Program-made: the position numbers and the translations under genes
In this document: positions 25,098-34,511 of the stretch, one piece after another
Position numbering within the stretch: position 1 is the stretch's first letter
How the letters are laid out: each line of letters opens with the position of its first letter
Assembly (NCBI GenBank): GCA_017483195.1
Contig: JAFULR010000008.1
Location: 62,001-126,000 of the forward strand
Direction of reading: 5' to 3'
Source of the DNA: Clostridia bacterium
GTDB taxonomy: Bacteria; Bacillota; Clostridia; Oscillospirales; CAG-272
Length of the DNA: 64,000 nt
Notes under the pieces: model-generated
Told to the model about the DNA's origin: nothing
Seen by the model: the letters and a program-made list of their open reading frames with translations, nothing else
Database searches by the model: none

Positions 25098-26324
25098 TCA
25101 GTTCCTTTCCGCATACGTTGCATTAATTATAAGTCTTTCAACTATCTCAACCACTTTATTAAGCGACTGCACTGAAAGATATTCAAAGCGGGAGTGGAAA
25201 TTTTCTCCGCCCGTGCAGATATTGGGACAGGGCAACCCCATAAAGGAAAGGCGCGCGCCGTCAGTACCGCCGCGAATGGGCATGATAATGGGCTTAACAC
25301 CCACCTGCTCCATAGCCTCTACCGCACGGTCGATCGTATACATATGGTTGTCAATTATCTCTTTCATATTGAAATAAGAATCCTTGACGGTTGCTACACA
25401 GCATCCTTCACCGTATTTAGCATTTATTTTTTCAGCGCACTCAAGAAGGAGTGCTTTTTTCTCGTTGAATTTCTCCATATCGTGGTCACGGATAATGTAA
25501 ACGAGAGTCGCGCTCTCACATTCACCGCTCATTTCGATAAGGTGGAAAAAGCCCTCGTATCCTTCGGTCTTAGCGGGAATCTCATCCGCGGGCAAAAGCG
25601 CGTTGAAATCCATAGCCATTAGAGATGCATTCTTCATCTTATCCTTAGCAGAGCCCGGATGAATGGAAACGCCGTTGAATTTTACGACTGCTGAAGCAGC
25701 ATTGAAATTCTCATATTCGATCTCACCAAGCGCGCCGCCGTCAACGGTATAACCGTAATCCGCGCCAAATTTTTCGACGTCAAAATGATCTGCGCCGCGT
25801 CCGATCTCCTCGTCCGGAGTAAAGCAAATTCTGATCCTTCCGTGAGGTAGACCGCTATTTTTAACGTTTTCAACGGCGGAAACTATTGCGGCAACTCCCG
25901 CCTTATCATCAGCGCCGAGAAGAGTTGTACCGTCGGTAACGATGAGATCATCCCCAACGTACTTATCAAGCGAGGGATATTCCTCTCGTGTAAGGTAAAT
26001 TCCCTTTTCCTCATTCAAGCAAATATTTTCGCCGTTATACTTAACGATCTTGGTCTTTATTGGATGATCAGCGCAAGCATCGCTTGTGTCAACGTGCGCC
26101 ACAAGTCCGAGTGTTACTGTTGAATTTTCAACGTTTGCGGGGAGAGTAGCGTAAAGATATCCCTTATCGTCAAGCTCAACATCCTCAAGTCCGATCTCTA
26201 TAAGCTCCTCTGCAATAGCGCGGCTGAGTACGAGCTGCTTTTCTGTGCTTGGAACTGTTTCGCTTGTTTCATCGCTCATTGTAGGGTATGAAACGTAGCG
26301 CAAAAATCTATCTGTATTTTTCAT
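25098..26324 (-). CDS. pepT: Peptidase T (tripeptide aminopeptidase)
   Basis: A 408-residue M20B di-zinc aminopeptidase that removes N-terminal residues from tripeptides in the cytosol. Zinc ligands are visible in LVAHVDTSD (His, near residue 76), LLGADDKAG (Asp, near 138), FTPDEEIGRG (Glu pair, near 171) and GENFHSRFEYL (His, near 380). IRGGTDGARLSFMGLPCPN is the usual M20 substrate-pocket segment. Length is typical. It is the first gene of the pepT-tdk pair, with its own promoter. Confidence 0.96.
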   Translation of the reverse strand: MKNTDRFLRYVSYPTMSDETSETVPSTEKQLVLSRAIAEELIEIGLEDVELDDKGYLYATLPANVENSTVTLGLVAHVDTSDACADHPIKTKIVKYNGENICLNEEKGIYLTREEYPSLDKYVGDDLIVTDGTTLLGADDKAGVAAIVSAVENVKNSGLPHGRIRICFTPDEEIGRGADHFDVEKFGADYGYTVDGGALGEIEYENFNAASAVVKFNGVSIHPGSAKDKMKNASLMAMDFNALLPADEIPAKTEGYEGFFHLIEMSGECESATLVYIIRDHDMEKFNEKKALLLECAEKINAKYGEGCCVATVKDSYFNMKEIIDNHMYTIDRAVEAMEQVGVKPIIMPIRGGTDGARLSFMGLPCPNICTGGENFHSRFEYLSVQSLNKVVEIVERLIINATYAERN

Positions 26325-26354
26325 AAAATCCTCCGTATAGTTTTATTCAAATAC

Positions 26355-26383
26355 ATTATAACACAAATTACCGCTGTAAACAA
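26355..26383 (-). promoter_or_regulatory. Promoter of pepT-tdk
   Basis: On the minus strand TTGTTT (26383-26378), a 17-base spacer and TATAAT (26360-26355), with a GTGT context before the -10. Confidence 0.7.
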
Positions 26384-26416
26384 TAGCAAAATACAACAAA
26401 TTATTAATATTATTTA

Positions 26417-26445
26417 TTTACAAAATGAAAACTATATGGTATAAT
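26417..26445 (+). promoter_or_regulatory. Promoter of the HD-phosphohydrolase to GPH-symporter operon
   Basis: TTTACA (26417-26422), a 17-base spacer and TATAAT (26440-26445) with TGG extended context. Transcription near 26452 rules out the in-frame ATG at 26450 as a start. Confidence 0.75.
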
Positions 26446-26476
26446 TACGATGTATATTTATGCAAAGGAGAAAATT

Positions 26477-27022
26477 ATGGGATATATTTTAACTTATAAA
26501 AAACACGAGTTTTATCCTCTTGATCCAAAAATCGAGGATATAGACATTGAGGATATCGCTCACGCACTCTCGCTCCTTTGCCGAGCTAACGGACATTTTA
26601 GACATTTTTATTCAGTTGGAATACACTCGGTCAATTGCGCTAAAGAGGCGATCGCTCGCGGATATTCCGAAAGAGTTGCCCTTGGTTGCCTGCTTCACGA
26701 CGGTAGCGAGGCTTATCTTGCCGATATCACGCGTCCTGTTAAAAGACATTTGCAGAAATATCTTGAGATTGAAGAGGTGCTTCAAAACAAAATATTTGAG
26801 AAATGGATTCCCTGTCTTACGGAAGACGAAAAGAAGCTGATCTTCGAGATTGACGATGCTATTCTCTATTATGAATTCACCAATATTTTTGAAGAAAAGA
26901 TTTTTGATTACGTCCCTGTTCTCAAATCCCAGCCAACCTTCGATTTTGTTGATTTTTCCATTATAGAAAACGAGTTTTTAAGCATTTTCTACAGACTTTC
27001 TGAAAGTGTTAACCGAGGATAA
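26477..27022 (+). CDS. HD-domain phosphohydrolase (YfbR/YfdR-like nucleotidase)
   Basis: A 181-residue cytosolic HD enzyme. The metal residues are His in YSVGIHSVNCAKEA, the HD pair in CLLHDGSEAYLADI near residue 73, and a later Asp in FEIDDAILYYE. The segment EAYLADITRPVK is typical of the YfdR/YfbR group, which acts on deoxynucleoside monophosphates. ATG 26477 is chosen because AAAGGAG (26464-26470) precedes it and the promoter excludes the earlier ATG. It heads a five-gene operon, although its role there (nucleotide metabolism) differs from the sugar genes behind it. Confidence 0.8.
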   Translation: MGYILTYKKHEFYPLDPKIEDIDIEDIAHALSLLCRANGHFRHFYSVGIHSVNCAKEAIARGYSERVALGCLLHDGSEAYLADITRPVKRHLQKYLEIEEVLQNKIFEKWIPCLTEDEKKLIFEIDDAILYYEFTNIFEEKIFDYVPVLKSQPTFDFVDFSIIENEFLSIFYRLSESVNRG

Positions 27023-27027
27023 AGCTA

Positions 27028-28338
27028 ATGAAAATAGACAAAAATCTGCATTGGTTCAAGCTTGATAACGCAGCCAAGATCTACCCTGCCTCGCATAGCA
27101 GAAACTGGAGCAATTTATTCAGACTCTCAGCTACCTTGTATGAGGACGTTGATCTTCGTGTGCTTACTGAAGCTATAAAAAATACTGTTCCGCGATTTCC
27201 AAGCATTGCCGCAAGGCTTTCAGAGGGTTTGTTCTGGTATTATCTGCGCCCCGTAAGTGAGCCACCCGCAATCATGTCCGAATATAGCTATCCCCTTGCC
27301 CACATGAGCAAAAAGGAGCTTAAAACCTGCGCCTTCAGAGTGATAGTTTACAGAAAACGAATTGCAGTTGAAATTTTTCATTCACTTACCGACGGAAACG
27401 GTGGCTTGATCTTTTTCAAGTCCCTTATTGCGGAATATCTTGAATTAAAGCATAAGATTGAAATTCCTTGCGAATTTGGTGTTCTCTCACGCAAGGAAGA
27501 GCCTAAAGACTATGAACTTGAGGATTCATTTATCAAAAATTCGGCACCCGTAAAGGAAACACGAAAGGACACCGACGCGTGGCGTATTGACGGCACGCCC
27601 GAGGAGAACGGATTTTTAAACATAACGAATTTTCAAATGTCATCCGATTTGATACGATCAATGGCAAGAGAAAAAAACGTTACCGTGAACACATTTTTAA
27701 CTGCGGTTTTATTGAAGTCAATACTCAATCTACAGTTTGATATTATTAAAAATCCAAAAAAATACAAGCCCGTTAAGGTGCTTGTTCCGATAAATCTGCG
27801 ACCCATATTTGATAGCAAAACATTAAGAAACTTTTCACTTTACACCATCCCCGAGCTTGATCCGAGACTTGGAGACTATTCTCTTGACGAAATTATAAGC
27901 ATTGTACACCACAAGGTCGGTATGTATGCTACAAAAAAGAATATGTCCAAGATGATCGAGACCAACGTTGCCGATGAAAGAGTATTAGCTCTGAGGCTAA
28001 CACCTCTTATAATCAAAAACATGGTAATGAAGCTGGTTTTCAATGCCGTTGGAGAAAAGAAATCATGCCTTAGCTTTTCTAATCTTGGCGAGATAAAGCT
28101 TCCGGAGAAAATGAAAAAGTATATTGACCGAATTGATTTCATCCTGGGCTCGCAGGCACAGGCTCCTTATAATTGCAGTGCATATTCGTATAAAGGTACA
28201 CTCAACGTGACCTTTTCCCGCGATATTAAGGAATCAAGAATAGAGACCTACTTCTTCCGTGAGCTTCAGAAGCTTGGAGTTGAGGTAACTGTACAGTCAA
28301 ATCAAAGACAGGAGGTAAAAATTGATGTATTGCGCTAA
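27028..28338 (+). CDS. Condensation/acyltransferase-superfamily protein (alcohol acetyltransferase-like)
   Basis: A 436-residue cytosolic protein of the CoA-dependent acyltransferase / NRPS-condensation superfamily. The defining HxxxDG motif is HSLTDGNG near residue 137. The expected DFGWG-like site in the C-terminal half is replaced by a less clear SNLGEIKLP segment, as in alcohol-acetyltransferase-like members. No carrier protein or NRPS gene is nearby. The next gene overlaps its last codons and encodes a zinc-ribbon membrane protein. The pair may work together on lipid or alcohol acylation at the membrane; the acceptor is unknown. Confidence 0.65.
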   Translation: MKIDKNLHWFKLDNAAKIYPASHSRNWSNLFRLSATLYEDVDLRVLTEAIKNTVPRFPSIAARLSEGLFWYYLRPVSEPPAIMSEYSYPLAHMSKKELKTCAFRVIVYRKRIAVEIFHSLTDGNGGLIFFKSLIAEYLELKHKIEIPCEFGVLSRKEEPKDYELEDSFIKNSAPVKETRKDTDAWRIDGTPEENGFLNITNFQMSSDLIRSMAREKNVTVNTFLTAVLLKSILNLQFDIIKNPKKYKPVKVLVPINLRPIFDSKTLRNFSLYTIPELDPRLGDYSLDEIISIVHHKVGMYATKKNMSKMIETNVADERVLALRLTPLIIKNMVMKLVFNAVGEKKSCLSFSNLGEIKLPEKMKKYIDRIDFILGSQAQAPYNCSAYSYKGTLNVTFSRDIKESRIETYFFRELQKLGVEVTVQSNQRQEVKIDVLR

Positions 28339-29017
28339 TTGCGGCGTTAAGCTTGCAGATACGGAAAAGAGATGTCCCCTATGCGGCACGGAAGCATATC
28401 ACCCCGATATCGAACGTCCTGAAGTGGATCCGCTCTACCCTAAGGACTTTGTTCCAAAGCGTGAGCTTAGCAAGACCACGCTTCATATTATTTTGCTCGC
28501 TATCTTTATGATACCCATATTTGTGACTCTCTACTGTGATTTTTACATCAACAGATCAATAACCTGGTCCGCTTACGTAATATTCGCTGTTTCACTTGTT
28601 TATATAATCTGTATTCTTCCGTTTTGGTTTAAACGACCCACTCCGGCAGTATTCGTTCCGATTGATTTCTTAGTACTGATACTGTTTCTGCACTACATAA
28701 ACTTTGCCACCGGAGGAGATTGGTTTTTAACCTTGGCTTTTCCCATAGTTACTTACCTTGGTTTGACAGTCACAGCGGCAGCCGTCCTTTTATACTATCT
28801 GAAAAAGGGACATATGTACGTTATAGGCGCATTCTTCATCGCCCTTGGACTCTTTATGGATATTATAGAGCTATTCCTTATGATAACATTTAAGGTGGAT
28901 TTTAACGGTTGGTCGATCATACCGATGATACCCCTTGTATTGCTTGGGCTCTCCATCATCGCAATAGCGACAAGCAGAAATATCCGAGAGGCTCTTGCAC
29001 GAAAGCTCCATATCTAA
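28325..29017 (+). CDS. Zinc-ribbon membrane protein (DUF6320-like)
   Basis: A 230-residue protein with an N-terminal zinc ribbon, two CxxC pairs in YCANCGVKL and KRCPLCGTEA. A Pro-rich linker (about 30-50) leads to six predicted transmembrane helices filling the rest. GGAGG (28311-28315) is nine bases before ATG 28325; an in-frame TTG at 28322 is less well placed. It overlaps the acyltransferase gene by 14 bases, so the two are translationally coupled. I recall this pairing from other Clostridia under the label DUF6320, but no function is known to me. The zinc ribbon would face the cytoplasm. Confidence 0.65.
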   Translation: MYCANCGVKLADTEKRCPLCGTEAYHPDIERPEVDPLYPKDFVPKRELSKTTLHIILLAIFMIPIFVTLYCDFYINRSITWSAYVIFAVSLVYIICILPFWFKRPTPAVFVPIDFLVLILFLHYINFATGGDWFLTLAFPIVTYLGLTVTAAAVLLYYLKKGHMYVIGAFFIALGLFMDIIELFLMITFKVDFNGWSIIPMIPLVLLGLSIIAIATSRNIREALARKLHI

Positions 29018-29032
29018 CCTTGGGAGGTTTTT

Positions 29033-31351
29033 ATGATAACATTTGAAAATAAAATTTTTAAGATCGACACAAGATCTACAAGCTATATTTTTAAAATAGC
29101 TGATTGCGGCAAGCTTGAGAGTATTCATTACGGCTCTTACGTTAAAAAGCAATCTTATGATGCTCTCGCTCTGAAAAACACAATTCAGCTTGGTAGCTGC
29201 GTTGATTACGACACGAGCGCGTCCTACTCCCTTGACAACGTTTTGCTTGAATACAGCGAAAACGGAAAGGGCGATTTCAGACATTCTCCGATCGAGCTTA
29301 TAATGCCGGACGGTACATACGTTACCGATTTTATCTATCATTCACACGAGATCAGCGACAAGGCATATTCCTCATCCTCCCTTCCCACCGCTTACGGCAA
29401 AGCACAGACCCTTACAGTTACGCTTGCAGACAGAAAATATGTAAATCTTCTTCTCAAGCTCTCTTATACGGTATTCGAGGAGTGTGACGTCATCGTTAGA
29501 AATGCCGTTCTTGTTAATAACTGCTCTCAGAGCGTTACTATTAATAAGCTTATGAGCTTTTCTCTCGACCTTCCCTCAACTTATTTTGATATCGTCACCT
29601 TAAGCGGTTCATGGATAAAAGAAGCTCACGCGACACGCACTCCCGTCAGCTCGGGAATATACGTAAATTCTTCTACTGTAGGAGCTTCGTCCAACAGGCA
29701 CAATCCCGCATTTATGCTCCTTGGTAAAAGAGCCGATGAGCAGCACGGAAGCGTTTACGGATTTAATCTTATTTATTCCGGAAACCACTATTCCGCTATA
29801 GAAGGCTCTCCCGCAGGCACAACGAGAGTAATGAGCGGTATCAATCCCCATTGCTTCAAGTGGGTTCTCTCGCCAAGAGAAAGCTTTGAGACTCCCCAGG
29901 CGGTTATGACATATTCCGCAAAGGGTATCAATAAAATGGCTCAGAATATGCACTCCTTTGTTAACAACAACATTGTCAGAGGCATGCACAAGGGCAAGGA
30001 GCGCCCCGTTGTTATCAACAACTGGGAAGCTATGATGTTTAATTTTAACCGTCAGAAAATAGTTGCGCTTGCAGACAAAGCTAAGAATTTAGGCATTGAG
30101 ATGCTCGTGCTTGACGACGGTTGGTTCGGCGCGAGAAATAATGACCGCGCAGGTCTTGGTGACTGGGTGGTAAACACTAAAAAGCTACCCGGCGGTCTTA
30201 AATCCCTTGCTGATGCTATAAATAAGCGAGGAATGAAATTCGGACTTTGGTTTGAGCCCGAATGTGTAAATCAGGATTCCGATCTCTACCGCGCGCATCC
30301 CGATTGGGCTATCGCAGTTCCCTCTCGCACGCCTTCTCTTGGCAGAAATCAGATGGTGCTTGATCTGACGCGTAAAGAGGTACGTGATTATATAGTTGAT
30401 TCCGTACACTCGGTTCTTTCAAGCGCGAATATCGAATACGTTAAATGGGACTACAACAGGCATATCAGCGATATGTATTCAGCAACACTTGAAAATCAAG
30501 GTGAATTCTATCATAGATATATCCTTGGACTTTATGAAGTCCTTAACAGAATATTCAATCAGCTCCATCCCGAGATCCTTTTCGAGAGCTGCTCCTCGGG
30601 TGGCAACAGATTTGACCTAGGTATGCTCTGCTATTCTCCTCAGATCTGGACAAGCGACGACACCGATCCCATTGAGCGTCTTGACATTCAGGGCGGTATA
30701 TTTAATTTCTATCCGCTATCAACTGTTTCCGCTCACGTTTCGATGTCCCCCAATGCACAAACACTCAGGGCAACTCCCCTCTCAACGAGATTTAACGTCG
30801 CTTGCTTTGGCGTTCTCGGTTATGAGCTTGACTTTGCTGACCTCACAGCCGATGAGCTGAAGCAGATCAAGGAGCAGGTCGAATTCTACAAGGCACACAG
30901 ACGAACTTTCCAATACGGTAAGTTTGAATTTGTGCCCGTGGACAACCCCAATCAGATTTCCTGGCAAGTAAAGCGCGATGGAGAAATAATTGCAGGACTT
31001 TTCCAGAAGAAAACAAGTGCTTTCCCGTATCGCGACAGACTCTCTGTTCCCTGCGCAGATCCAAACAAGGAATACAGCGTTGAAGGTGTAAAGCAATATC
31101 TGAGAATAAAAACCTTTGGTCCTCTTATCAATCACATATTGCCCGTAAGACTTAAATCCGACGGCTTGATCATAAGAACCGTTGACAAGAACTACTCTCT
31201 TACCGACGGACATGAGATCTACACATGCTACGGCGATGCTCTTAATTTTGGCATCAATCTTGAGATGCAATATGAGGGCACCGGATACAACGAAAATATC
31301 AGATTGCTCGGTGATTTTGGCAGTAATCTGTATTTAATAAAGGAGATTTAA
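29033..31351 (+). CDS. Alpha-galactosidase (GH36)
   Basis: A 772-residue cytosolic glycosidase that releases alpha-linked galactose from melibiose and raffinose-type sugars. It has an N-terminal beta-sandwich (1-330), a catalytic barrel with DDGWFGARNNDRAGLGDW near residue 360, and GMKFGLWFEPE near 400. The nucleophile Asp is in VKWDYNRHI near residue 480, and the acid/base Asp in IWTSDDTDP near residue 543. SCSSGGNRFDLG precedes the latter, as is usual. There is no signal peptide, so substrate must be imported, which fits the GPH symporter 2 bases downstream. GGGAGG lies before the ATG. Confidence 0.95.
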   Translation: MITFENKIFKIDTRSTSYIFKIADCGKLESIHYGSYVKKQSYDALALKNTIQLGSCVDYDTSASYSLDNVLLEYSENGKGDFRHSPIELIMPDGTYVTDFIYHSHEISDKAYSSSSLPTAYGKAQTLTVTLADRKYVNLLLKLSYTVFEECDVIVRNAVLVNNCSQSVTINKLMSFSLDLPSTYFDIVTLSGSWIKEAHATRTPVSSGIYVNSSTVGASSNRHNPAFMLLGKRADEQHGSVYGFNLIYSGNHYSAIEGSPAGTTRVMSGINPHCFKWVLSPRESFETPQAVMTYSAKGINKMAQNMHSFVNNNIVRGMHKGKERPVVINNWEAMMFNFNRQKIVALADKAKNLGIEMLVLDDGWFGARNNDRAGLGDWVVNTKKLPGGLKSLADAINKRGMKFGLWFEPECVNQDSDLYRAHPDWAIAVPSRTPSLGRNQMVLDLTRKEVRDYIVDSVHSVLSSANIEYVKWDYNRHISDMYSATLENQGEFYHRYILGLYEVLNRIFNQLHPEILFESCSSGGNRFDLGMLCYSPQIWTSDDTDPIERLDIQGGIFNFYPLSTVSAHVSMSPNAQTLRATPLSTRFNVACFGVLGYELDFADLTADELKQIKEQVEFYKAHRRTFQYGKFEFVPVDNPNQISWQVKRDGEIIAGLFQKKTSAFPYRDRLSVPCADPNKEYSVEGVKQYLRIKTFGPLINHILPVRLKSDGLIIRTVDKNYSLTDGHEIYTCYGDALNFGINLEMQYEGTGYNENIRLLGDFGSNLYLIKEI

Positions 31352-31353
31352 TT

Positions 31354-32745
31354 ATGAATCAGACAACAAGAAACAAAATATGCTTCGGACTCGGTACCGT
31401 GGGCAGAGATGCACTTTACTCACTTGTAAGTATGTATCTCTTGGTTCACCTCACTGACGTTGTTAAGTTTTCTGACGACGGTCTTGCTGTGATCGGTATT
31501 ATGCTTACCCTATTTGGTATTTTTGACGCGATCATCGACCCCTTCGTAGGTGCGATAGTTGACAACACAAAAACAAGATGGGGTAAATTCAAGCCCTGGA
31601 TCCTCATTGGTATGATAGGAACGGGTATTCTGACGGTTCTTATGTTCCATAATTTCGAAATGGACGAGGTTTCTCACATCATCCTTCTCGCAATTACTTA
31701 CCTTCTCTTCAGCATCTTCTTCTCTCTTAACGATATCGCATATTGGTCACTTATGCCCGCGATTTCCAAGGATCAGCAGGTCAGAGAGGGCGTTGGCGCT
31801 TTTGCAAGAATTTGCGCAAACGTTGGTATGTTCGCCATGGTTCTTATTTACCTCAACGTTCCCGGCTTCTTCCCCGACAAGTCCGCGCGAGACGCTTATT
31901 TTCTCTTTGCAATAATTGTTGCGGCAATAATGTGGATTTTCCAGAGCATCACATTGATCGGTGTTAAGGAGGATCGCTCCCAGCTTGAGAAGACCGAAAG
32001 GACCTCCCTCAAGGATCTCTTCCGCGCGCTTTTCAAAAACGATCAGCTTCTCGTTACTGCAGTTTCCATGGCACTCTTTATGATCGGCTACTGCACTACA
32101 ACGGGATTTGGTACATACTATTTCAAGTATGCATATAAGGACGAGGGCATGTATATGGTATTCGCGGCGGTGCTTGCTGTTGCTCAGCTTACCGCACTCT
32201 CCATATTCCCCCTTTTCAGAAAGAAATTTACCCGTAAGCAGCTCTATACCGGTTCTATGATAGCCGTAGCGATCTCTTACGTAATCTTCTTCCTCTCATT
32301 CGAGTGGATGCCCCTTATCGTTATTGCAGGTCTTGGACTTTTCTTTGCTCAGGCATTTATTCAGCTTCTTATGCTTCTCTTCCTTGCGGATGCCGTTGAA
32401 TACGGTGAGTGGAAGCTCGGCAAGAGAAATGAGGCTGCAAGCTTTGCGGTTCAGCCCTTTATCAATCAGTTCGGCGGTGCTGTAAGTAAGGGTATCGTTT
32501 CCTTTACTCTTATAATTTCAGGTATCAATGCCATTGCAAATTCACTTACAGGTGATCCCATTATCGACGAGGAGCTTATCGCCGCTACTCCCGATTCCTC
32601 TCTCTGGATCATGAAGCTCTCTATGATGATCCTTCCTCTTATCTGCATACTCATCGGATTTGTTCTCTATAACAAGAAATTCAAAATTGACGAGAAAATG
32701 TATGCGCAGATCTGCAAGGATCTTGAAGAAAGAAATAAACAGTAA
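31354..32745 (+). CDS. GPH-family glycoside:cation symporter (MelB-like)
   Basis: A 463-residue transporter with 12 predicted helices. FDAIIDPFVGAIVDNTKTRW near residue 53 carries the conserved aspartates that bind the coupling cation and sugar in MelB, and the RWGKFKPW loop follows directly. A second family segment, DAVEYGEWKLGKRNE, lies near residue 349. It is the last gene of the operon and most probably brings in the alpha-galactoside hydrolysed by the preceding GH36 enzyme. A terminator follows. Confidence 0.93.
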   Translation: MNQTTRNKICFGLGTVGRDALYSLVSMYLLVHLTDVVKFSDDGLAVIGIMLTLFGIFDAIIDPFVGAIVDNTKTRWGKFKPWILIGMIGTGILTVLMFHNFEMDEVSHIILLAITYLLFSIFFSLNDIAYWSLMPAISKDQQVREGVGAFARICANVGMFAMVLIYLNVPGFFPDKSARDAYFLFAIIVAAIMWIFQSITLIGVKEDRSQLEKTERTSLKDLFRALFKNDQLLVTAVSMALFMIGYCTTTGFGTYYFKYAYKDEGMYMVFAAVLAVAQLTALSIFPLFRKKFTRKQLYTGSMIAVAISYVIFFLSFEWMPLIVIAGLGLFFAQAFIQLLMLLFLADAVEYGEWKLGKRNEAASFAVQPFINQFGGAVSKGIVSFTLIISGINAIANSLTGDPIIDEELIAATPDSSLWIMKLSMMILPLICILIGFVLYNKKFKIDEKMYAQICKDLEERNKQ

Positions 32746-32757
32746 CCTAAAATCAAA

Positions 32758-32788
32758 AACCCGACGGAAATTCCGTCGGGTTTATTTT
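32758..32788. terminator. Bidirectional terminator between symporter and GH79 genes
   Basis: A 10-bp stem AACCCGACGG/CCGTCGGGTT (32758-32767, 32773-32782) with T-rich sequence on both sides. Confidence 0.85.
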
Positions 32789-32796
32789 TTATTGTT

Positions 32797-34323
32797 TTAG
32801 ATAACTATAAAAGCGCAAGAACCGGGAGCGATTGATACTGTTCCCTCCACGTCCTTACCGCAAAGGCAAGGAAGCTCGTTGTTCTCTTGAAGTGTGAGAG
32901 GCTTGCCGTTAAGGTACATTACCTTATTTCTCATATTGCCGTTGCCGGAAAGCTCATAAAGCTTTGCTGCACCGGGAAGCTCAACTGTTGTTGCATCGGT
33001 AAGCGAGTTATTGATAAGGAGATATGCATAACCGTCATTACCGTCCTTTCTGCTGTGGCAGTAAAGATGCGCGCCCTCGACATTGGGATTGTCGCAAGCA
33101 TAAACTGTATCACCCATAAGGCGTGTCCAAAGAAGAACCGCAAAATAGTTGGGACGGGGATCGAACGTTCCGTGCTGAAGGAATCCGTAGTCACTTGATG
33201 CAAGAGTATTATGGAATATAACACCGTTTGTGAGTGTGCAGAAGCTGCCAAGCTCGTTGAGTGTACGAAGCACGTCAAGATACGTGGATGCCCAAGTATC
33301 TCCGCCGCCGCCTGCGTCACCGGATTCGGTTACCCACATCTCGGCACCGGGCATATACTGATCCCTTACTGGAATATTCATATAGCAGATTCCGGGTGCT
33401 ACCTGAAGATATGCGTCGGTGTGCGCTGCCTGTGCAGGCCAATGACCCGTGGGCATCATTCCCGCAAGACGCTCGGAAATACCGTTATAGTAGTGGTAGG
33501 AATAAACGTCCATCTTTACCTGATGTCCGCGAAGAAGGTCGTGAGCAGTGCCCATTTTGAACATATTGCCCATACCTGCGCCCATTTGAGAGATCTTTTC
33601 ATCGCTTGCTTTTTCGTCTGCCATACCCGTATTGCAGGGACCGACGATGAGGCATTCGGGATAGTTCTCTCTTACCCAGCCGTTAATGATATCCTGGTCG
33701 CGAATGTAGTCATCAAAGTCATATCCGAGAGGTGCGCCTGAGATCTGAAGCATATTGGGCTCGTTCATAAATTCAAGAGCATCGATAGAACCGCCAAGCT
33801 CCTTTGTAAGAGCAAAGAGCTTCTCAATCTGTGTGAGCTTAATAGGACCGTTATTTTCATCGTGGTCACCGGCACAGTTGGAAACAGAAACGATGAGCTT
33901 TGCGCCTACGGACTTTACAAATCCAAGAATATTAGCCCACTGCTCTCTTGTGAGAACGGACTGATATCCCGCAGGTGCCTTGCCACCGGTAGTGCCGTCA
34001 AAATCATAGTATGTCTTTGTTGCCCATGTTCCGGAAACACGTACCCAAACAGGTCCAAGCTCTTTTGCAAGAGCGATCAATTTCTCGTTAGTTGTATCAA
34101 TGGGAGGATAATACTGCATAAGTCCTGCCATTGCGGTATGATTGGAAAAACCGCCTTCAAGCTTGGGGAATTCCTCCGTACCCGCTATCTGACCTTCAGT
34201 ATAAGCCTTCCAGAAGGTTCCGCCCGTAACCTCAGTCATCTCTACGTTGTAGGACATAAGACGGGGGTTCATTTTACGGATTTCTTTTAAATTCTCGGGG
34301 ATAAATTTTAAATTATGTGCCAT
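32797..34323 (-). CDS. GH79-like glycosidase (beta-glucuronidase/heparanase family)
   Basis: A 508-residue protein with a TIM-barrel followed by a C-terminal beta-domain (from about residue 415). The acid/base Glu is in ALEFMNEPNM near residue 200 and the probable nucleophile Glu in MWVTESGD near residue 325. The spacing and the RVSGTWA segment fit GH79, which acts on glucuronic acid-containing glycans. There is no signal peptide, so it would act on imported oligosaccharides. An in-frame start 13 codons further up (34362) lacks a ribosome site, while ATG 34323 has AAAGGAG. It is monocistronic with its own promoter. Confidence 0.75.
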   Translation of the reverse strand: MAHNLKFIPENLKEIRKMNPRLMSYNVEMTEVTGGTFWKAYTEGQIAGTEEFPKLEGGFSNHTAMAGLMQYYPPIDTTNEKLIALAKELGPVWVRVSGTWATKTYYDFDGTTGGKAPAGYQSVLTREQWANILGFVKSVGAKLIVSVSNCAGDHDENNGPIKLTQIEKLFALTKELGGSIDALEFMNEPNMLQISGAPLGYDFDDYIRDQDIINGWVRENYPECLIVGPCNTGMADEKASDEKISQMGAGMGNMFKMGTAHDLLRGHQVKMDVYSYHYYNGISERLAGMMPTGHWPAQAAHTDAYLQVAPGICYMNIPVRDQYMPGAEMWVTESGDAGGGGDTWASTYLDVLRTLNELGSFCTLTNGVIFHNTLASSDYGFLQHGTFDPRPNYFAVLLWTRLMGDTVYACDNPNVEGAHLYCHSRKDGNDGYAYLLINNSLTDATTVELPGAAKLYELSGNGNMRNKVMYLNGKPLTLQENNELPCLCGKDVEGTVSIAPGSCAFIVI

Positions 34324-34352
34324 AGCAATCTCCTTTAATTTATTACTTTTTA

Positions 34353-34381
34353 ATTTTAACATTTTTCAATTCCCTTGTCAA
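34353..34381 (-). promoter_or_regulatory. Promoter of the GH79 gene
   Basis: On the minus strand TTGACA (34381-34376), a 17-base spacer and TAAAAT (34358-34353). Confidence 0.8.
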
Positions 34382-34486
34382 TAGAATAGGGACACGAATA
34401 AAAAATTTAAAAATTTTGGTAATATATGGTATATTTCTATCATTTTCGCAACAAAAAACAAATATAATATTTTCATGAGTATATGC

Positions 34487-34492
34487 TATAAT
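34487..34492 (+). promoter_or_regulatory. Extended -10 element of the small DUF6514-like gene
   Basis: TATAAT preceded by TGC gives a TGn extended -10. No good -35 is seen (ATAATA at 17 bases). The start of transcription near 34499 supports ATG 34512. Confidence 0.55.
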
Positions 34493-34511
34493 AGTGTTCA
34501 GAGGAGGTATT

